Positions 23,113-34,399 of a DNA stretch of 64,000 nt are shown here, in pieces. The DNA is from Toxorhynchites rutilus septentrionalis (taxonomy: Eukaryota; Arthropoda; Insecta; Diptera; Culicidae): NCBI RefSeq assembly GCF_029784135.1, contig NC_073746.1, positions 179,863,788 through 179,927,787 of the forward strand, written 5' to 3'. Both the position numbers and the translations under genes were made by a program. Each line of letters begins with the position of its first letter. The stretch's first letter is position 1. The notes beneath the pieces are model-generated. The model did no database searches, was not told where the DNA came from, and saw only the letters and a list, made by a program, of their open reading frames with translations.

Positions 23113-23211
23113 GGGCCTTCGTAGCCACATTAGTTGCGCGTTTAGAGGCGAATGAACTGCAAAGTTTAAAGCCTCTTAAAAACAAAGAAGAAGAAGAAGA
23201 AGTTGCGCGTT
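23113..23211 (+). repeat. tRNA-headed SINE fragment carrying a hairpin unit
   Basis: GGGCCTTCGTAGCCACATTA and GTTGCGCGTT resemble the SINE head at 22108. The fragment is interrupted after TTGCGCGTT by the hairpin unit at 23143 and resumes with its duplicated TTGCGCGTT at 23203. Confidence 0.45.
23143..23200 (+). repeat. Hairpin micro-retroposon, copy 1
   Basis: A 58-bp unit flanked by an 11-bp direct repeat AGTTGCGCGTT (23132-23142, 23201-23211). The unit has AGAGGC and GCCTCT arms enclosing GAATGAACTGCAAAGTTTAA, in which AACT and AGTT can also pair, then AAAAACAAAG and (AAG)n. Confidence 0.85.
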
Positions 23212-23956
23212 CACTAACTAAGCGATCGATCGTGAGGTCAAAACTCAACCCTTCATTGACCATCTTTTTGCTGTTAACCCCTTGCCGTTCGATTTAATTC
23301 CTAACAGCACGGCTCAAACACGAGCACATCGAATCGTTCCGCTACTCTGCTGAGCGAACATCATACGGCAGGAGCTATGTAATTATTTCACATCGATACA
23401 CCACGAGTGAGATTCGATGCTGTACGTTCTAGCACAGTCTAACCGCCACGAGAGTGGTTCGACGTTACCTGAAGGGTTAACTAAGAATAACTATGTCCAC
23501 GCAATAATCATCAGCGATGGAGATCGATTCATCCATACAACTGCTCTGCTCTGGCAGAAACATCAGGCTGTTGTGCTGTAAATATCGCAACAATATCAAC
23601 TGTCTCCGCTGTCCGGTAGTCTAACTGAACAATGGTAGAACGAACGGAATACTATTACGCCTAAATGGCTACTATTTTTTTTTGTCCAAAATATATATTT
23701 TTATATATGGCTACTATGTAATGTAATGCTGGATTAACATCCAGCTCTGCTACAGCTAAGATGCTAATGAGTCTTAAAAATAAACAAATGGGATATTAAA
23801 ACAGTTTTAATCTCGTTTCTTATTTATTTTTGTTTGAATTGTCAGATATGACACAGAGGGCAAGACATTTCAGCTGCCGATTTCGGATTGATGAATTAAA
23901 TTGAGATGAACTTAATGAATTTTAATTAAATCAGACTCTTTCGCGTCAACCGTATT
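23212..23956. other. Intergenic, 3' of mRpL10
   Basis: No gene. On the minus strand the part near 23820-23830 (AATAAATAAGA) could be the poly(A) signal of mRpL10. Confidence 0.4.
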
Positions 23957-24761
23957 TTAATTATTACTATCATTTTTTGATGTGCCGCTATCTGTTCCCG
24001 GCAGCACGTGCAAATCCAGCATACTGACTAGTTGATTCTGATGACATTGTAAGTCACTAACAATCTTCGAGCCCGCACTATCTAGCACCGCTGCCAGCTG
24101 AGCTCGTGTTGTCGTTAAATCCGGAAGAGAACCATAATTCACGAATTCATTTTTACTCAGAAACTGCCCATGGATAATACCCGCCAGAAGAATGAATTGG
24201 GGCGTCTTTTTGAAAATATTCAACAGCTGTCGTATTTTTGACTCATCCGGACAAAAAACTAGCGCGGTTTTCGTGTCGAATAAGGAGCTGATAGCTTCAT
24301 ATTTCGTATCGTCTACTGCTTGCCGGATGACTGACTTTGTGTACACTTTGATGCTCATTTGATGACGATGGAGTGCCACCTGGACTTTGAAGAAATCTTC
24401 CTGCTTTATTGAGTTCAGATGAACAAAAGCAATCATTTTGCTATGGTTTAACCAATTGCGGATTTCACGGGCGATAATTTGCTCGTAGGGATTCTTGTTT
24501 TGTTCTTTAACATCGGCGCGACTCTCCTCTAAGCATGGGGCGATCAAATCAGGTTTCTTGTAAATTGGTTTCACCAAGTCCAAAACACGGGCCCGGTCAT
24601 AATGCGGTTGTCTCGGCCTCTGGATGTTGATTTTCCCGCGGAACCGCTTGGAGCAGACCAGCGGTAGACGGGACTGAAGAAAAACTTGAAAAGGAAACAC
24701 GATAATACAATAATCGAACACAAACTTTCCATATTATACCTTTTTGCACAAAATTCGACAT
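23957..24761 (-). CDS. mRpL10: Mitochondrial ribosomal protein L10 (uL10m)
   Basis: Two exons, 24761-24740 and 24684-23957, split by a 55-bp intron (GTATAA...CAAG), giving 249 aa. Exon 1 encodes the start MSNFVQK; joining at 24684 keeps the frame of the large exon (SRLPLVCSKRFRGKINIQ). The basic N-terminus suits a mitochondrial import signal. The L10 body has RNWLNHSKMIAFVHLNSI and the conserved region around FKKTPQFILLAGIIHGQFLS. The protein belongs to the large-subunit stalk base of the mitochondrial ribosome. A more typical acceptor (TTCTTCAG at 24674) would be out of frame with this ATG. An unspliced start at 24721 (MFDYCIIVF) is possible but less convincing. The gene is single and carries no lesion. 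Confidence 0.85.
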
Positions 24762-24769
24762 TTATTCTG

Positions 24770-25125
24770 AACAATTCAACGAGTTCTTGCGTAAATGCAA
24801 CAATATCAACGCTCTGTATCAAAACAACAGCGAGAGTTACGAAACGTCAAACCGTGGTTGAGATTCCGAACGCATGGTGGCGCTTTGATCTATAGGGTTG
24901 TAAACTGGGAGAAGCCATTTCTCGCTTATGACGATGGGAAAAAAATCTTTTCTGCAATATTTTTTTTTTGCGTGGTTTTCGTTGTTTCATGGGTTTCAGT
25001 TTCATGTGCATGTTTGGAAGAATTCAATCTATATTTATCAGGGGTACGACTAAAACGTCAAATCCCTCATATTGCCAGTGTACCCAATATTGCTGCGGTT
25101 CACTGACATTTGGGTTCAATCAATT
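24770..25125. other. Upstream region of mRpL10
   Basis: No ORF with support. It should contain the mRpL10 promoter on the minus strand; I see no decisive element. Confidence 0.35.
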
Positions 25126-25134
25126 ACTGTTGTT

Positions 25135-25190
25135 CTTCTTCTTTCTTTGTTTTTAAGAGGCTTTAAACTTTGCAGTTCATTCGCCTCTAG
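25135..25190 (-). repeat. Hairpin micro-retroposon, copy 2
   Basis: A 56-bp unit flanked by a 9-bp direct repeat ACTGTTGTT (25126-25134, 25191-25199). It has the same AGAGGC...GCCTCT hairpin and an AAACAAAGAAAGAAGAAG tail on the minus strand. Confidence 0.85.
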
Positions 25191-25563
25191 ACTGTTGTTT
25201 ACAACTCGGTCCGGTTATATAGTCGAATAGTGGCTAACTTGTTAAATGTTAAATGTGAACACCTCCATGTGAAACCGAAATATGAAAATCGCTCTTGCAG
25301 TTAGAATAAAGCAGAGCATTTTTCGATTTCAATCCTCGTAAATGATATGTTGATAAACAAATGACGCCATATTGATTTTGATTTTGGGTAGCCTATATTC
25401 AATTGATGTCTAACCCCTGATATTTATCGTTGATAGCACTGAGCTTTGTGTTCCATTTTTGCGAAGCGAAAAGGATAATGGAATATAGGTGTAATAATAA
25501 AATTTGAAAATTGTAATTGTAAATGAAAATCATTTTCCTGTAACGAATGTGTGTTTATTGTAA

Positions 25564-25607
25564 TACTAGCTGACCCGGCAAACGTTGTTCTGCCATATAA
25601 TTTATGT
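25564..25607 (-). repeat. RTE-like 3' tail fragment
   Basis: TACTAGCTGACCCGGCAAAC and GTTGTTCTGCCATATAATTT are the reverse complement of 16028-16072. No coding part of an RTE element is attached. Confidence 0.55.
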
Positions 25608-25619
25608 CTAGAGAATATT

Positions 25620-25985
25620 TCGGTTGGTAAAAATAAGGAGTATATTTTAAGAGAGTTTGTATGGTATTGTTCTGATCTGTAAAATTGATCTGAACAATGA
25701 TTTTCACTGCGAAACATACATATGCGTGCCTCTATTTTTTTGAATGTACCCTTTTTATTTTATATATTCTATATATAAAGTAAATTTTTTGACCCCAAGG
25801 GGTCGATATCGACCACTTTGAAAACCCCTGGTATAGACAATGCGTTTATTAGCAAAGTCAGTACGTAGGGCCTCGTTTACCACCGCTTGCACTTTTTGTG
25901 GGTGGCGGACTGGGGATACCTAATGTCCCGTTTTATCATCCTGTTTATACTAAGATGGCTTTAGGAGAACAATGACTCAATCACT
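25620..25985. other. Unassigned, left of the nested LINE cluster
   Basis: No gene seen. The right part probably belongs to the 3' end of the jockey-like LINE that continues at 25990. Confidence 0.35.
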
Positions 25986-25989
25986 CTGG

Positions 25990-26050
25990 AAGGATCAGTA
26001 TCTCACCTGTTAGAGTGTGATATTTTTGCCTGGTCCTAACCACGTATGGG
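25990..26050 (-). pseudogene. Jockey-like LINE A, 3' part split off by element 2
   Basis: TATCTCACCTGTTAGAG and TTTTTGCCTGGTCCTAACCA match jockey-like copy B at 55290-55330. In copy B this sequence runs directly into CGTATGAGGTATCAAGCG; here that continuation is found 6.7 kb away at 32762, on the other side of R1-like element 2. Confidence 0.75.
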
Positions 26051-26325
26051 TTTTTTTCATAGCGGTGAGGAACATTCTACCAGCCTTATTTGGAAAGGGT
26101 TAACCCAGACGTCGAGTGGGGCTCTCACCCACTAAAACCAAGCCCTCTACTCGTTGTCCCATTTCCCCTGGGACCACATCTAGGCGACTACTTCAGGCGG
26201 TGGCTGTGCTCATACACTTTACGAGTCTTCAACGCTGACTAGCGTTGATTCTTCCCTTTTTCTCAATATTCTTATAAACCATTCGTTGTTATCCACTGCG
26301 CTTATGTCCATTTCGCAGGCATCAA

Positions 26326-26760
26326 TTTACCCGTCTAGACGTGAACCGATTAGGAATTTCCCTCCAACTTGACTCGCAACCCATCACAGCTACCCTCGCG
26401 GAATTTCTCTTCCCAACGGAGCACCGTTTAGGTACTGCCCTTCAACATGACGCGCACTCCGCCACAGCTACTCTTGTGGGGCACACACCGATTTGATGAC
26501 ATCCTCCTAGACGCTCGCTCCATCGAGACGACCCTCACAGTGATCAGCCTTCCAGTCCACGATCAGACGTTGCCAGCATCCGTTTACCCATCGAGACGTG
26601 TCCGATTAGGAATTGCCCTCCAACTTGACGCGCAATCCGTCACAGCCATCCTCGCAAGATTTCTCTTCCCATCGAGACGTGTCCGATTAGGAATTGCCCT
26701 CCAACTTAACGCGCACTTCTCCACAGCTACCCTCGTGGGGTACGCACTCCGTAACTGCTA
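26326..26760 (-). repeat. Imperfect tandem repeats in LINE 2 3' UTR
   Basis: Four or more units of about 72-76 bp share CATCGAGACGTGTCCG, ATTAGGAATTGCCCTCCAAC and CACAGCTACCCTCG (starts near 26328, 26405, 26592, 26668). Element 1 has two diverged units of the same repeat in its 3' UTR (about 20915-21060). 3' UTR repeats may be bound by the LINE reverse transcriptase; that is inference. Confidence 0.7.
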
Positions 26761-26915
26761 CACTCGTGGGGTACCATCCGTTAGAGCAGTCCTCTCAGGT
26801 GTTCACCTTAAACAATCAGACATTGTCAGAACGCTGGTCGGTTCTCCTGTCTCCGAGCTGTAGCTCGGACACGATGTGTACGATTGCACTGTTCACAGCG
26901 TTCCAGATGCCCTCG

Positions 26916-28900
26916 TCACGACATTTCCTCCACAATATTATCAGCATAAAGGAGAGGCAGCCCCTCGCGCCTTGCGGTGAATCTGGGACATTCGAATACG
27001 ACGTGCTCCGGTGTTTCCTCCATATCTCCGCACTCCAGGCAGAGTGGCGACCTTACGTGCCCGAACCGACGAAGATATTGCCTGAAGCAGCCATGTCCAG
27101 ACAGGAACTGTGTCAGGTGAAAATTCACCTCTCCGTGCTTCCTGTTCAGCCAGGTCGCTAGTACCGGTATGAGCCCATACGTCCACCTGCCTTTCTCCAC
27201 CGTGTCCCATTCCTATTGCCACTTCAATAGTGATTCTGCTCTCGCCGTTTTTTGTATACCGCTGGTTTCCTTTCGTCTGTAACACTCGCCGTCTTCTTCC
27301 AGGGTGATGCCAATCGGGATCATGCCGGCAATAACGCATACTGCTTCCAACGAAATCGTCCTGTACGCGCTCACAACTCGCATCGCCATAAGCCGAAACG
27401 TCCGGTCCAGTTTTCTGCGATTACGATGGATGTCGAGAGCCGCAAACTAGGCTGGCGCTCCGTACCGCAGTATTGACGAGGATACAGTAGCTAGAAGACG
27501 TCTTTTACTACTGCAGGGTCCAGCCATGTTCAACATTATCCTCACTATCGCACTGATGGACTTTTCTGCTTTCTCGCAGGCGTAGTCGACGTGGTTGTTG
27601 ATATTCAGCCGGTCGTCGATCAGAACTCTCAAGTACTTAAACATACACTTCGAAGTTATCACGTATTCACCGACTGTGATTTCCGCCCGTTGTACGGCTT
27701 TGCAATTACTCACCAACAGCACTTCCGTTTTGTTATGAGCAATCCGCAGTTTCGCTGCTTGCTTCCAGTTCTCTACTGTGACGATGTAGTCGGTTGCTAG
27801 CATCCTCACCTTTTCGAGCGTTTCTCCTGCCACTGTTGACGCGATGTCGTCCGCGAAGCCCACGCTCTCCACGCCTTTGGGAAGCTTCAATGTTAGCACT
27901 CCGTTGTACAGAACGTACCAGAGCGTTGGACCCAGGATAGAGCCGTGTGGAACTCCGGACATTATCTTCGTCGGTACCTGCCCTCTGCTCGTCTCTTAGA
28001 CTAGAACGCGGTCCTGGAAATAGCTGCCTAAGATTCTGCACAGGTACCCAGGAACCTTCATACGGTACAGGACAGCAACCCTAACTTCTGTATCTTCCAT
28101 TGTTTAGAAAGTAACAATCATTCAGACATTTCTGTAGCACTGTCCTGAAAATGTCCGGGAACGTCTGTATCGCCACTTTCAAGGTCACATTGGAGATCTT
28201 TTCGCCACTGCTATCAGTTCCTCGTTGAAGACTCGTGAATGTTCAGCAGTATTCTCTTCATACGGCGTGGGTGGCCAAGTCGTTGGATCATGCCTCGGGA
28301 ATAATGACCTTCAGCTTCTCGGGACGAGATTCGACGGGCGTCACTGGACTTCTGATCCGCGTCATCACGACACGATAAGCATGGGTTGACGTCTACATCT
28401 CGGCATAGCTCCCTAAAACAGTTCGATTTGCTCTGTTTAATTTCCCGTTTCAAAACGGCTCTAGCTACTCGGTACACTGTATAACGCTCCTCCCTGTCGG
28501 TACTTTTACTTGCACGCTGGACCCTTCTTCTAGCTCGAAGACAACTAGCGCGAAGGCTACGGAGTGTTTCGTTCCACCAGTAAGCTTGGCGTCGTTCATT
28601 CTTAGGATCTAATTTCCTCGGCATGGTAGAGTCGCACACTCTCACCAGAAAATCTGTTAGGTTTCCCGCGTTCCAGTCTAAAGCTCTGCTATCTAGACGA
28701 AGTGTTTCAACGAAAAGGTCATTGTCGAAAGCATTCGTCTTCCACTCCCGCTCACTGCTTGTTGTCCTCCGTACTATCACGTGGTTGGTCACGTCGTTGA
28801 CCAATTCTATACCGGATCGCCTGGTGGTCACCATGAGTATACGATTCGCACACTTTCCACTCCGTGTTCTTCATATGAGCCTTCAACCACTTCCTGGATA
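26916..28900 (-). pseudogene. R1-like LINE 2 ORF2 fragments
   Basis: Three separate frames remain. 28834-28214 holds the endonuclease end and linker (RKLDPKNERRQAYWWNETLR). 27962-27447 holds the RT core GVPHGSILGPTLW and GFADDIAS, with catalytic ADD. 27339-26916 holds the C-terminal LNRKHGEVNFHLTQFLSGHG and CLECGDMEETPEHVVFEC. RT motifs upstream of GVPHGS and the endonuclease N-terminus are lost. It still supplies the linker that is missing from element 1. Confidence 0.8.
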
Positions 28901-29079
28901 GGATATCTGCCCATCACCTGTATAACAGCCATTTCTAATCTGTTCGTCAATCAATTACCGTTATCGCGAGGTACTCGATACGGTTCAGCTACAGTTTCAA
29001 CATCGCATCTTGATTTTTGACTGCCACAACAGTTGCTAGGCTGTGTTGTAATGGTTGAGGTTTAACTGAATTACCCCCA

Positions 29080-29508
29080 TCACAGCGAATCTGCCAACGC
29101 CGTCTTGTACGAGCGACACTTGAAGCCTCCTGTCGCATGGCCGCTACCGTCCTTCAATTTGCAGAGCAGGCATCTCGGTTGCTTCGTGCAGTTTTTCGCA
29201 ACATCCCCTTTCTCGCCGCATTTCCTGCACAGGTCAGAACTGTCGGGACCTGTGCAGTTTCTTGCCTGATGTCCAAAGCCCATGCAGTTGAAGCATCTCT
29301 CCACCCGCGAAGCACAATCTACAGCGGGCACACCGACCAACCGACTTTTATTAGGGAAGAGGAAGGGAGTGTTATTTCCAGAGTTCGTTGTGGTCGTCCG
29401 CGCTGGTGATCTCTGAAGCATACCGCTCCTTGCGAACACGTTCGCCTCTCCAATTGGTGTGTCGTCATTCTCGTCGTTTCGTCTGTTGAATTTATCGTTC
29501 GTATTCAT
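29080..29508 (-). pseudogene. R1-like LINE 2 ORF1, internally deleted
   Basis: 142 aa instead of about 520. The N-terminus (MNTNDKFNRRNDENDDTP) resembles ORF1 of element 1 and the C-terminus keeps the knuckles CFNCMGFGHQARNC, CRKCGEKGDVAKNC (H replaced by V) and CLLCKLKDGSGHATGGFKC. The charged middle region is deleted. Confidence 0.8.
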
Positions 29509-30153
29509 GATCTGTTGGTTCCCAACTTCGGGCCGCTATCTCCGCTCGTTGTACATAGTGTAAAGTGACCAGATGGTCAGAGGTCTAACGCGGGACACAA
29601 AAAACAAAACGTTATATGTATACGTTATGTGAAAATAAACCATAGTTTAACGAGTCTCGTTTATTCGTGAAACTCTTAACATGTGCCCTTGCAATTAAAC
29701 CTGATTTGTGTTATTTCTTTCTAAGTATCGTCACACAGTTGTGATTTTTCGGTGGTTCAGATTTTGTTTACGCTTGAAAATCACTCGCTCAGACAGAGCA
29801 TTTAAGCCTGGCAAGCAAGATTCTACAATTTTCATGCCATTTATTTCATGAGCATTTATGCCTGGCTGGCAAGCCAAATTTTACAATTTTTCTACTAAAT
29901 TCCAATCCATTTTTCATCGATTTTAGTGTTATCGTATGTATTAAAAATAATGGACTATTTTCAGATGGCGATGAAAAAAAAATATAAAAAATAATTCAAT
30001 TGAACAAATTTTCCTTAAATATTGCGTTCATTAAGCCTACAACAAAAATGATTCAAGGCTGTTGATTCGCAGCAGCAGCACTGTCAAACAACTTGATGAT
30101 GTCCGCCAGATATAGCCTATCTGGTATTCACAACATCCTCTCCCTGTCGCTCC

Positions 30154-30426
30154 TTGAGCCGGGAGATCGAAGCAACCGGCCAAACGGTGCTGGAGAATCG
30201 GGGCAAAATGGACCTTTTTCTGCGGAAGATTCAGACGAGCCCGGCCGTATTCTTTTTCACTGGTGAAAAATTTCTTTTCGTGCTCATAATGAAAGACGAG
30301 ACGTACTTCATACGTTCAATGAATGGCAGGGGACCGGGTACGTCGATATATCATCCATATCAAGTTCTCGAAGAAGGTCCTTCTCTGACAGACGAGAAGA
30401 GAGTGTCCAAGTCGCTCTTCTTTTGA
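30154..30426 (+). other. Unrecognised 90-aa open frame inside the hAT-like element
   Basis: The frame has ordinary protein-like composition (REIEATGQTVLENRGKMDLF, KFLFVLIMKDETYFIRSMNG) and more coding-like sequence follows in another frame at about 30480-30600 (NLRSAHYAKRSLDNG). That looks like a decayed gene with a frameshift, possibly a captured host segment. I do not recognise the family. Confidence 0.35.
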
Positions 30427-31091
30427 GTCATGTGAAACGGGGAACGAGTACGAAGTGCTTGCCGAAAGTTGCGAAGGTGATGTGGTCTTTATGCCGAACC
30501 TGAGATCGGCCCATTATGCCAAAAGATCACTGGATAATGGATCGGCTGGAGATAAACATTGTCGTGAAGACCTCCAACCAGAGATGCATGAAACCAGATT
30601 ATCTGACGAGTTTATGAAATTACAACGAGATTAAGTTTGATGAACAACATTGCTTTATTGAGGATAATTGTATGTAGAAGAATCCCCAGAGTTATTAATG
30701 TAGGAATACCTTTCAGAGAGTAAAATCACTCAAGAGAAAATTTTTGAATCCACAGTCAATACAAAAAAATTATCGTAAATATATCTATATATTATAATAT
30801 ATCCGTACTGAATATCATAAATCATATCATAAAAATTAGGAAAAATTCAAGAAGTCTTCCACTGCTGATATGCTTTTCTCATTTGTTGAGTAAAGATTCA
30901 TTCCAAAGCATGTATTATGAGCTACTACTAAGCAACCTGTTCCTCACAAATATGGCTCGCATCAGTTTTCGACGAGGAAGCAAGATGTTTTGGAAGGATA
31001 GGGTATTTAAACTGTGTGAAAGATGGCAAAAGATTGTGAAACATAGCTATGGATAAAAAAATTAAATTATAATGCTTTGACTGACAATTAT

Positions 31092-31481
31092 GGGCCTGAT
31101 TCTCGAATACACTACGAATACACTTCACGGTGGAAACGGTATGAAACGCATTCGCGATGACAACGGTACGGTGTCGACATCTGCGAGATTATGCGAGATT
31201 AGTTTCCCACTAAATTTATCATTATAATATCAAATTATCTTCAGATGAAATTTTTGTATGGGATTATTATATCACATGATGAAAACAAAGTCTTCCACTC
31301 ACATTGAATACCAGTTTGATACGAAGAAGTTAATTTTCATTAATGATTTTTCATTTGAAAAGTGCTCATTCTGCCTGAAAACTCATCATTATCTTCGACA
31401 CTTCACTAACTCGTAAAACGTAGTTCAATGGCGTGCCGTTTATTTCGTTTCCACCGTGAAGTGTATTCGAGAATCAGGTCC
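31092..31481. mobile_element. MITE nested in the hAT-like element
   Basis: 390 bp with inverted ends GGGCCTGATTCTCGAATACA and GGACCTGATTCTCGAATACA, extending through CTTCACGGTGGAAACG on both sides (an 11-bp duplication interrupts the left end). It is flanked by TAT on each side (31089-31091, 31482-31484), a 3-bp duplication like that of PIF/Harbinger-type elements. No ORF. Confidence 0.75.
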
Positions 31482-32769
31482 TATGTTTTTGTTTTCCCAA
31501 AAATCGACATCAACTTTTCGGACAACCCATTATGAGGTATCCTGATTTATCCTGATTTTTATTTTCATTCCTCCTGATTTTTTGAAATTATAGTTGGCAA
31601 CCCTGCCTCCAACCTTCCCGACATCCCTCAGCTGCGACCGATAGAAAACTTTTAGGCGAATGGCCGAAATGGAGAGATAGCTGACTACCAACGCCACGGA
31701 AAGGTAAAATAACACGTCGGCCAACTTCCGTAAGGCCCCAGTGCTTCATTTGCGATACTTCATCAAACAACCCTGCCTCTTCCTGTCCAGTATACACTAG
31801 TAATTCCGGCTTACTTAACACGTTAAGCCCTGACCGAGCTAGGGGACCAAAGATGTACTTTTCGTCTGACTCACGTTGGTCCCTGCGGATCAATAGGGGG
31901 CTTTTATAAAGATCATTTTCCAATTTTGTGGCTATCGTTTCCAGTTCACACTCTCTAAACTCTCTAAAGGCCACTGTCGGCGCGATGAAACCAGCTCAAC
32001 GTATTAATCGTTGAACGCATTGGAAGCGTTCTTGAACAGTCTGCCAAATAAAAGTATCATTCTGAGCTTCATCCATTTAAGAAAATCCTCATGATCAAAT
32101 TGTAATATTGAAATATATTGATATCGCGGGACATTTTCGTTCCTTTTGCCAAATGCGGGACGTAATCTTACGCGGGACATTTTGTTGACATGACATGGGA
32201 CTGTCCCGCGTAACGCGGGACGTCTGGTCAGTTTAACATAGTGGCTTTTAGTGATCCCATGGTTATCTATGCAAGCAGTGAGGCCATGCACGGGTTGACA
32301 CGGTCCTTCATGGGGATCGTGTTCAGAGCCGGAGCCGGTGACATCTGAGCCTAGTACCTAGTGCCTGAGCCTAGACGAGCATCGAACGTACCCGAAGACT
32401 TGCCAAGTTATTACCGGGACGGGGCAACCGCACTATAAGCCCACACGTCGTTTCAGAAAGGTGTCACCCTTCCTTACACAGGGAATAGGATAGCACGATT
32501 GTCAGCCTTTAGCGTCGGGTTAAAATCATTTCCGTATCGTGACCGTTTTCCATGTCGTAATCAGGATCTTACTGGCGTCGATCGTGATGTGCATTGGCAC
32601 TCCTTTCGTTGCTCTTGTACACGGTATTTCCCCCGTGCAAACTCCATTAGGCTTTACCGTGCCCTTACTCGCGTTGTCACCCGATTAGTCGCCTTCTACG
32701 ACAGGGACAGGGCCCTAGACCCGAAGTGCTATTCTAGGCCGGCAGCTCCACACCAGAACCCCGTATGGG

Positions 32770-34387
32770 GTATCGAGCGATAAGTTGATTGGGCACTCTT
32801 CCCACTAATGCATGAGCCATCCTCTGCACACATACCATCTCAAATGGCAGTTCACCTATTTCAGCTAGTAGACTCTTAATAGGACTACTATAAAACGCAC
32901 CCGTAATTATGCGAATTTCGCTGTTATAGGCGGATTTCAGCATCTTAAAATATATATTCGCTTTACTTACGAGGACGTTACCATACATCAGTCGAGGGAT
33001 TATCAAACTTTTGAAAATATTCAAAAGGACGCGTGGGCTGCCTTTCAGCCTTCCTTTAATCGCTTCTAGAACGATCAGGTGATCCGAAATCTTTCTCTTG
33101 ATCACTTTTGCATTGAGCTTGAAATTCAAGTTTCTATCAATCAAAACTCACTCACAATCGTGAACCCAACTTCGTCTGCCCACATCGATACACAATTGCG
33201 CTTTGCAATCTATTCCCGGATTTCTGCCATAGGCCTGATGATATTAGAAGTATGTCATCCGCATAGAGGATGACCTTTATTCCTCCAGATATAAGATCGA
33301 AAATCGAGTTCATCGCTACCAGGAAAAGAGTGACCTATAAGAGATAAGAGCATCTTGAGGAGCACCGTTTTCAGCAATTTTCTCACAGGAGTGGCAATCC
33401 TCAACTGCTACTTTGAAAGTTCTTTGGGTTAGAAAGCTAGCAAGGTATGTCACATTCTTCCCGCAAACCCCCAGTTCACAAGCGCTGCCAGAACATGGCG
33501 CCGCCACACCTGGTCGTAAGCTTCAGTAATGTCTAAGAAAGCATAGAGGCTAACATGTGAGGGCTTGAAATGCTTATGGAGGCATGCTTCAAATTCTACT
33601 AGGTAGCTTTCGACTCGTCTACCAGAGCGGAATCCAAACTACCGTTCGCCCAAGATCTTTTCTCTTTCCAGCAACTCAGTCAGTCTACCATCTTTTCCAT
33701 TACTTTCCCCGCGCAGCTGAGTAGCGTTATGGGTCTATAGCCACTGACACTAGATGTTTTCTCTTTGGATTTGGTAAAGGTATAACGATCTCAGTCTTCC
33801 ACACACTAGGGATGGTGCCACGCATCCATATGTCATTAAATGCTTGCAACGGCAAGCATTTCGCCGTGATTGAGGAGTGCTTTAGCATGGGGTAGCCAAT
33901 ATCGTCTATGTCATATGCCTGACCTTTTTCACTCTGCTTTCAGTCTGTGTCCAATCAATTCGATTCGAGGTTTCATTCCAACCTGGGAAGATTCCAGCTT
34001 CTTTCAGGGAAGTGATGGAAATTTTTTTTTCCTTATTGCACCATGCGATATACCGTAACTTCCGGCATTGGGAGCATCAGCAACAGGATCGTCATTCTGC
34101 AGAAGGGAGTAGGGATTGTCCTGTGTCGTTAGTACGAGATTCTTAAGCATTTCTGCATAAGTCCGCTTGGAACGTTTCTTTAAGGAACACTTGATTTTGT
34201 TTGTACCTGGGCATTGGATAAGATCATGAGAAGCCTCGCCGCAATGAAGACACTTGCGCTCTTTCATGCAAGGAGTCTCATCTTGGCTCCCTCCACAATC
34301 TGCACAACGTTTCTTATGGCAACAGTAGGCGGCCGTGTGATCGAGTTGCATACATTTGTTGCATTTCATTAACCGGGATACAAACAA
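32770..34387 (-). pseudogene. Jockey-like LINE A, decayed ORF1 and RT
   Basis: 34387-34004 encodes an ORF1 zinc-knuckle region (CNKCMQLDHTAAYC, CLHCGEASHDLIQC) followed by KRTYAEMLKNL. About 33700-32770 holds decayed reverse transcriptase: FGFRSGRRVESYLVEFEACL, LDITEAYDQVWRRHVL, LCG*HTSNII at the ADD position, then a thumb frame 33144-32734 (MIDRNLNFKLNAKVIKRKIS, IITGAFYSSPIKSLLAEIGE). The endonuclease is missing. The rest of the 3' end lies at 25990-26050, beyond element 2. Confidence 0.7.
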
Positions 34388-34399
34388 CCGAACAGAAAA

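Larger units (their letters stand above)
29561..32235. mobile_element. hAT-like DNA transposon inside LINE 2
   Basis: 2675 bp with an 8-bp target duplication ACATAGTG (29553-29560, 32236-32243), the size used by hAT transposases. Terminal inverted repeats read TAAAGTGACCAGATGG and TAAACTGACCAGACGT. Subterminal CGCGGGAC blocks occur on both sides, three of them at the right end. Minus-strand frames at 31530-31974 could be transposase remains, but I could not match them to the hAT dimerisation domain. Comparison with element 1 shows the empty site (TATGTACAACGAGC). Confidence 0.85.
26051..32761 (-). mobile_element. R1-like non-LTR retrotransposon, element 2 (interrupted)
   Basis: It is flanked by an 8-bp direct repeat CGTATGGG (26043-26050, 32762-32769) and on the minus strand ends in a run of seven A next to the repeat, as expected for target-primed reverse transcription. 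The 5' UTR (about 32702-32240) is closely similar to element 1. It extends about 58 bp further 5' and about 200 bp further 3' than element 1. ORF1 and ORF2 are internally deleted and frameshifted, and a hAT-like element sits at 29561-32235. Non-functional. Confidence 0.85.

Noticed and set aside
24571..24822. Minus-strand frame upstream of mRpL10 (MIQSVDIVAFTQEL)
   Set aside because: It reads across the intron in the wrong frame. A shorter exon 1 from 24761 with a GT-AG intron gives an in-frame start.
31530..31974. Minus-strand frames as a hAT transposase dimerisation domain
   Set aside because: I could not line up the conserved residues of the domain; the ends and duplication alone support the hAT call.
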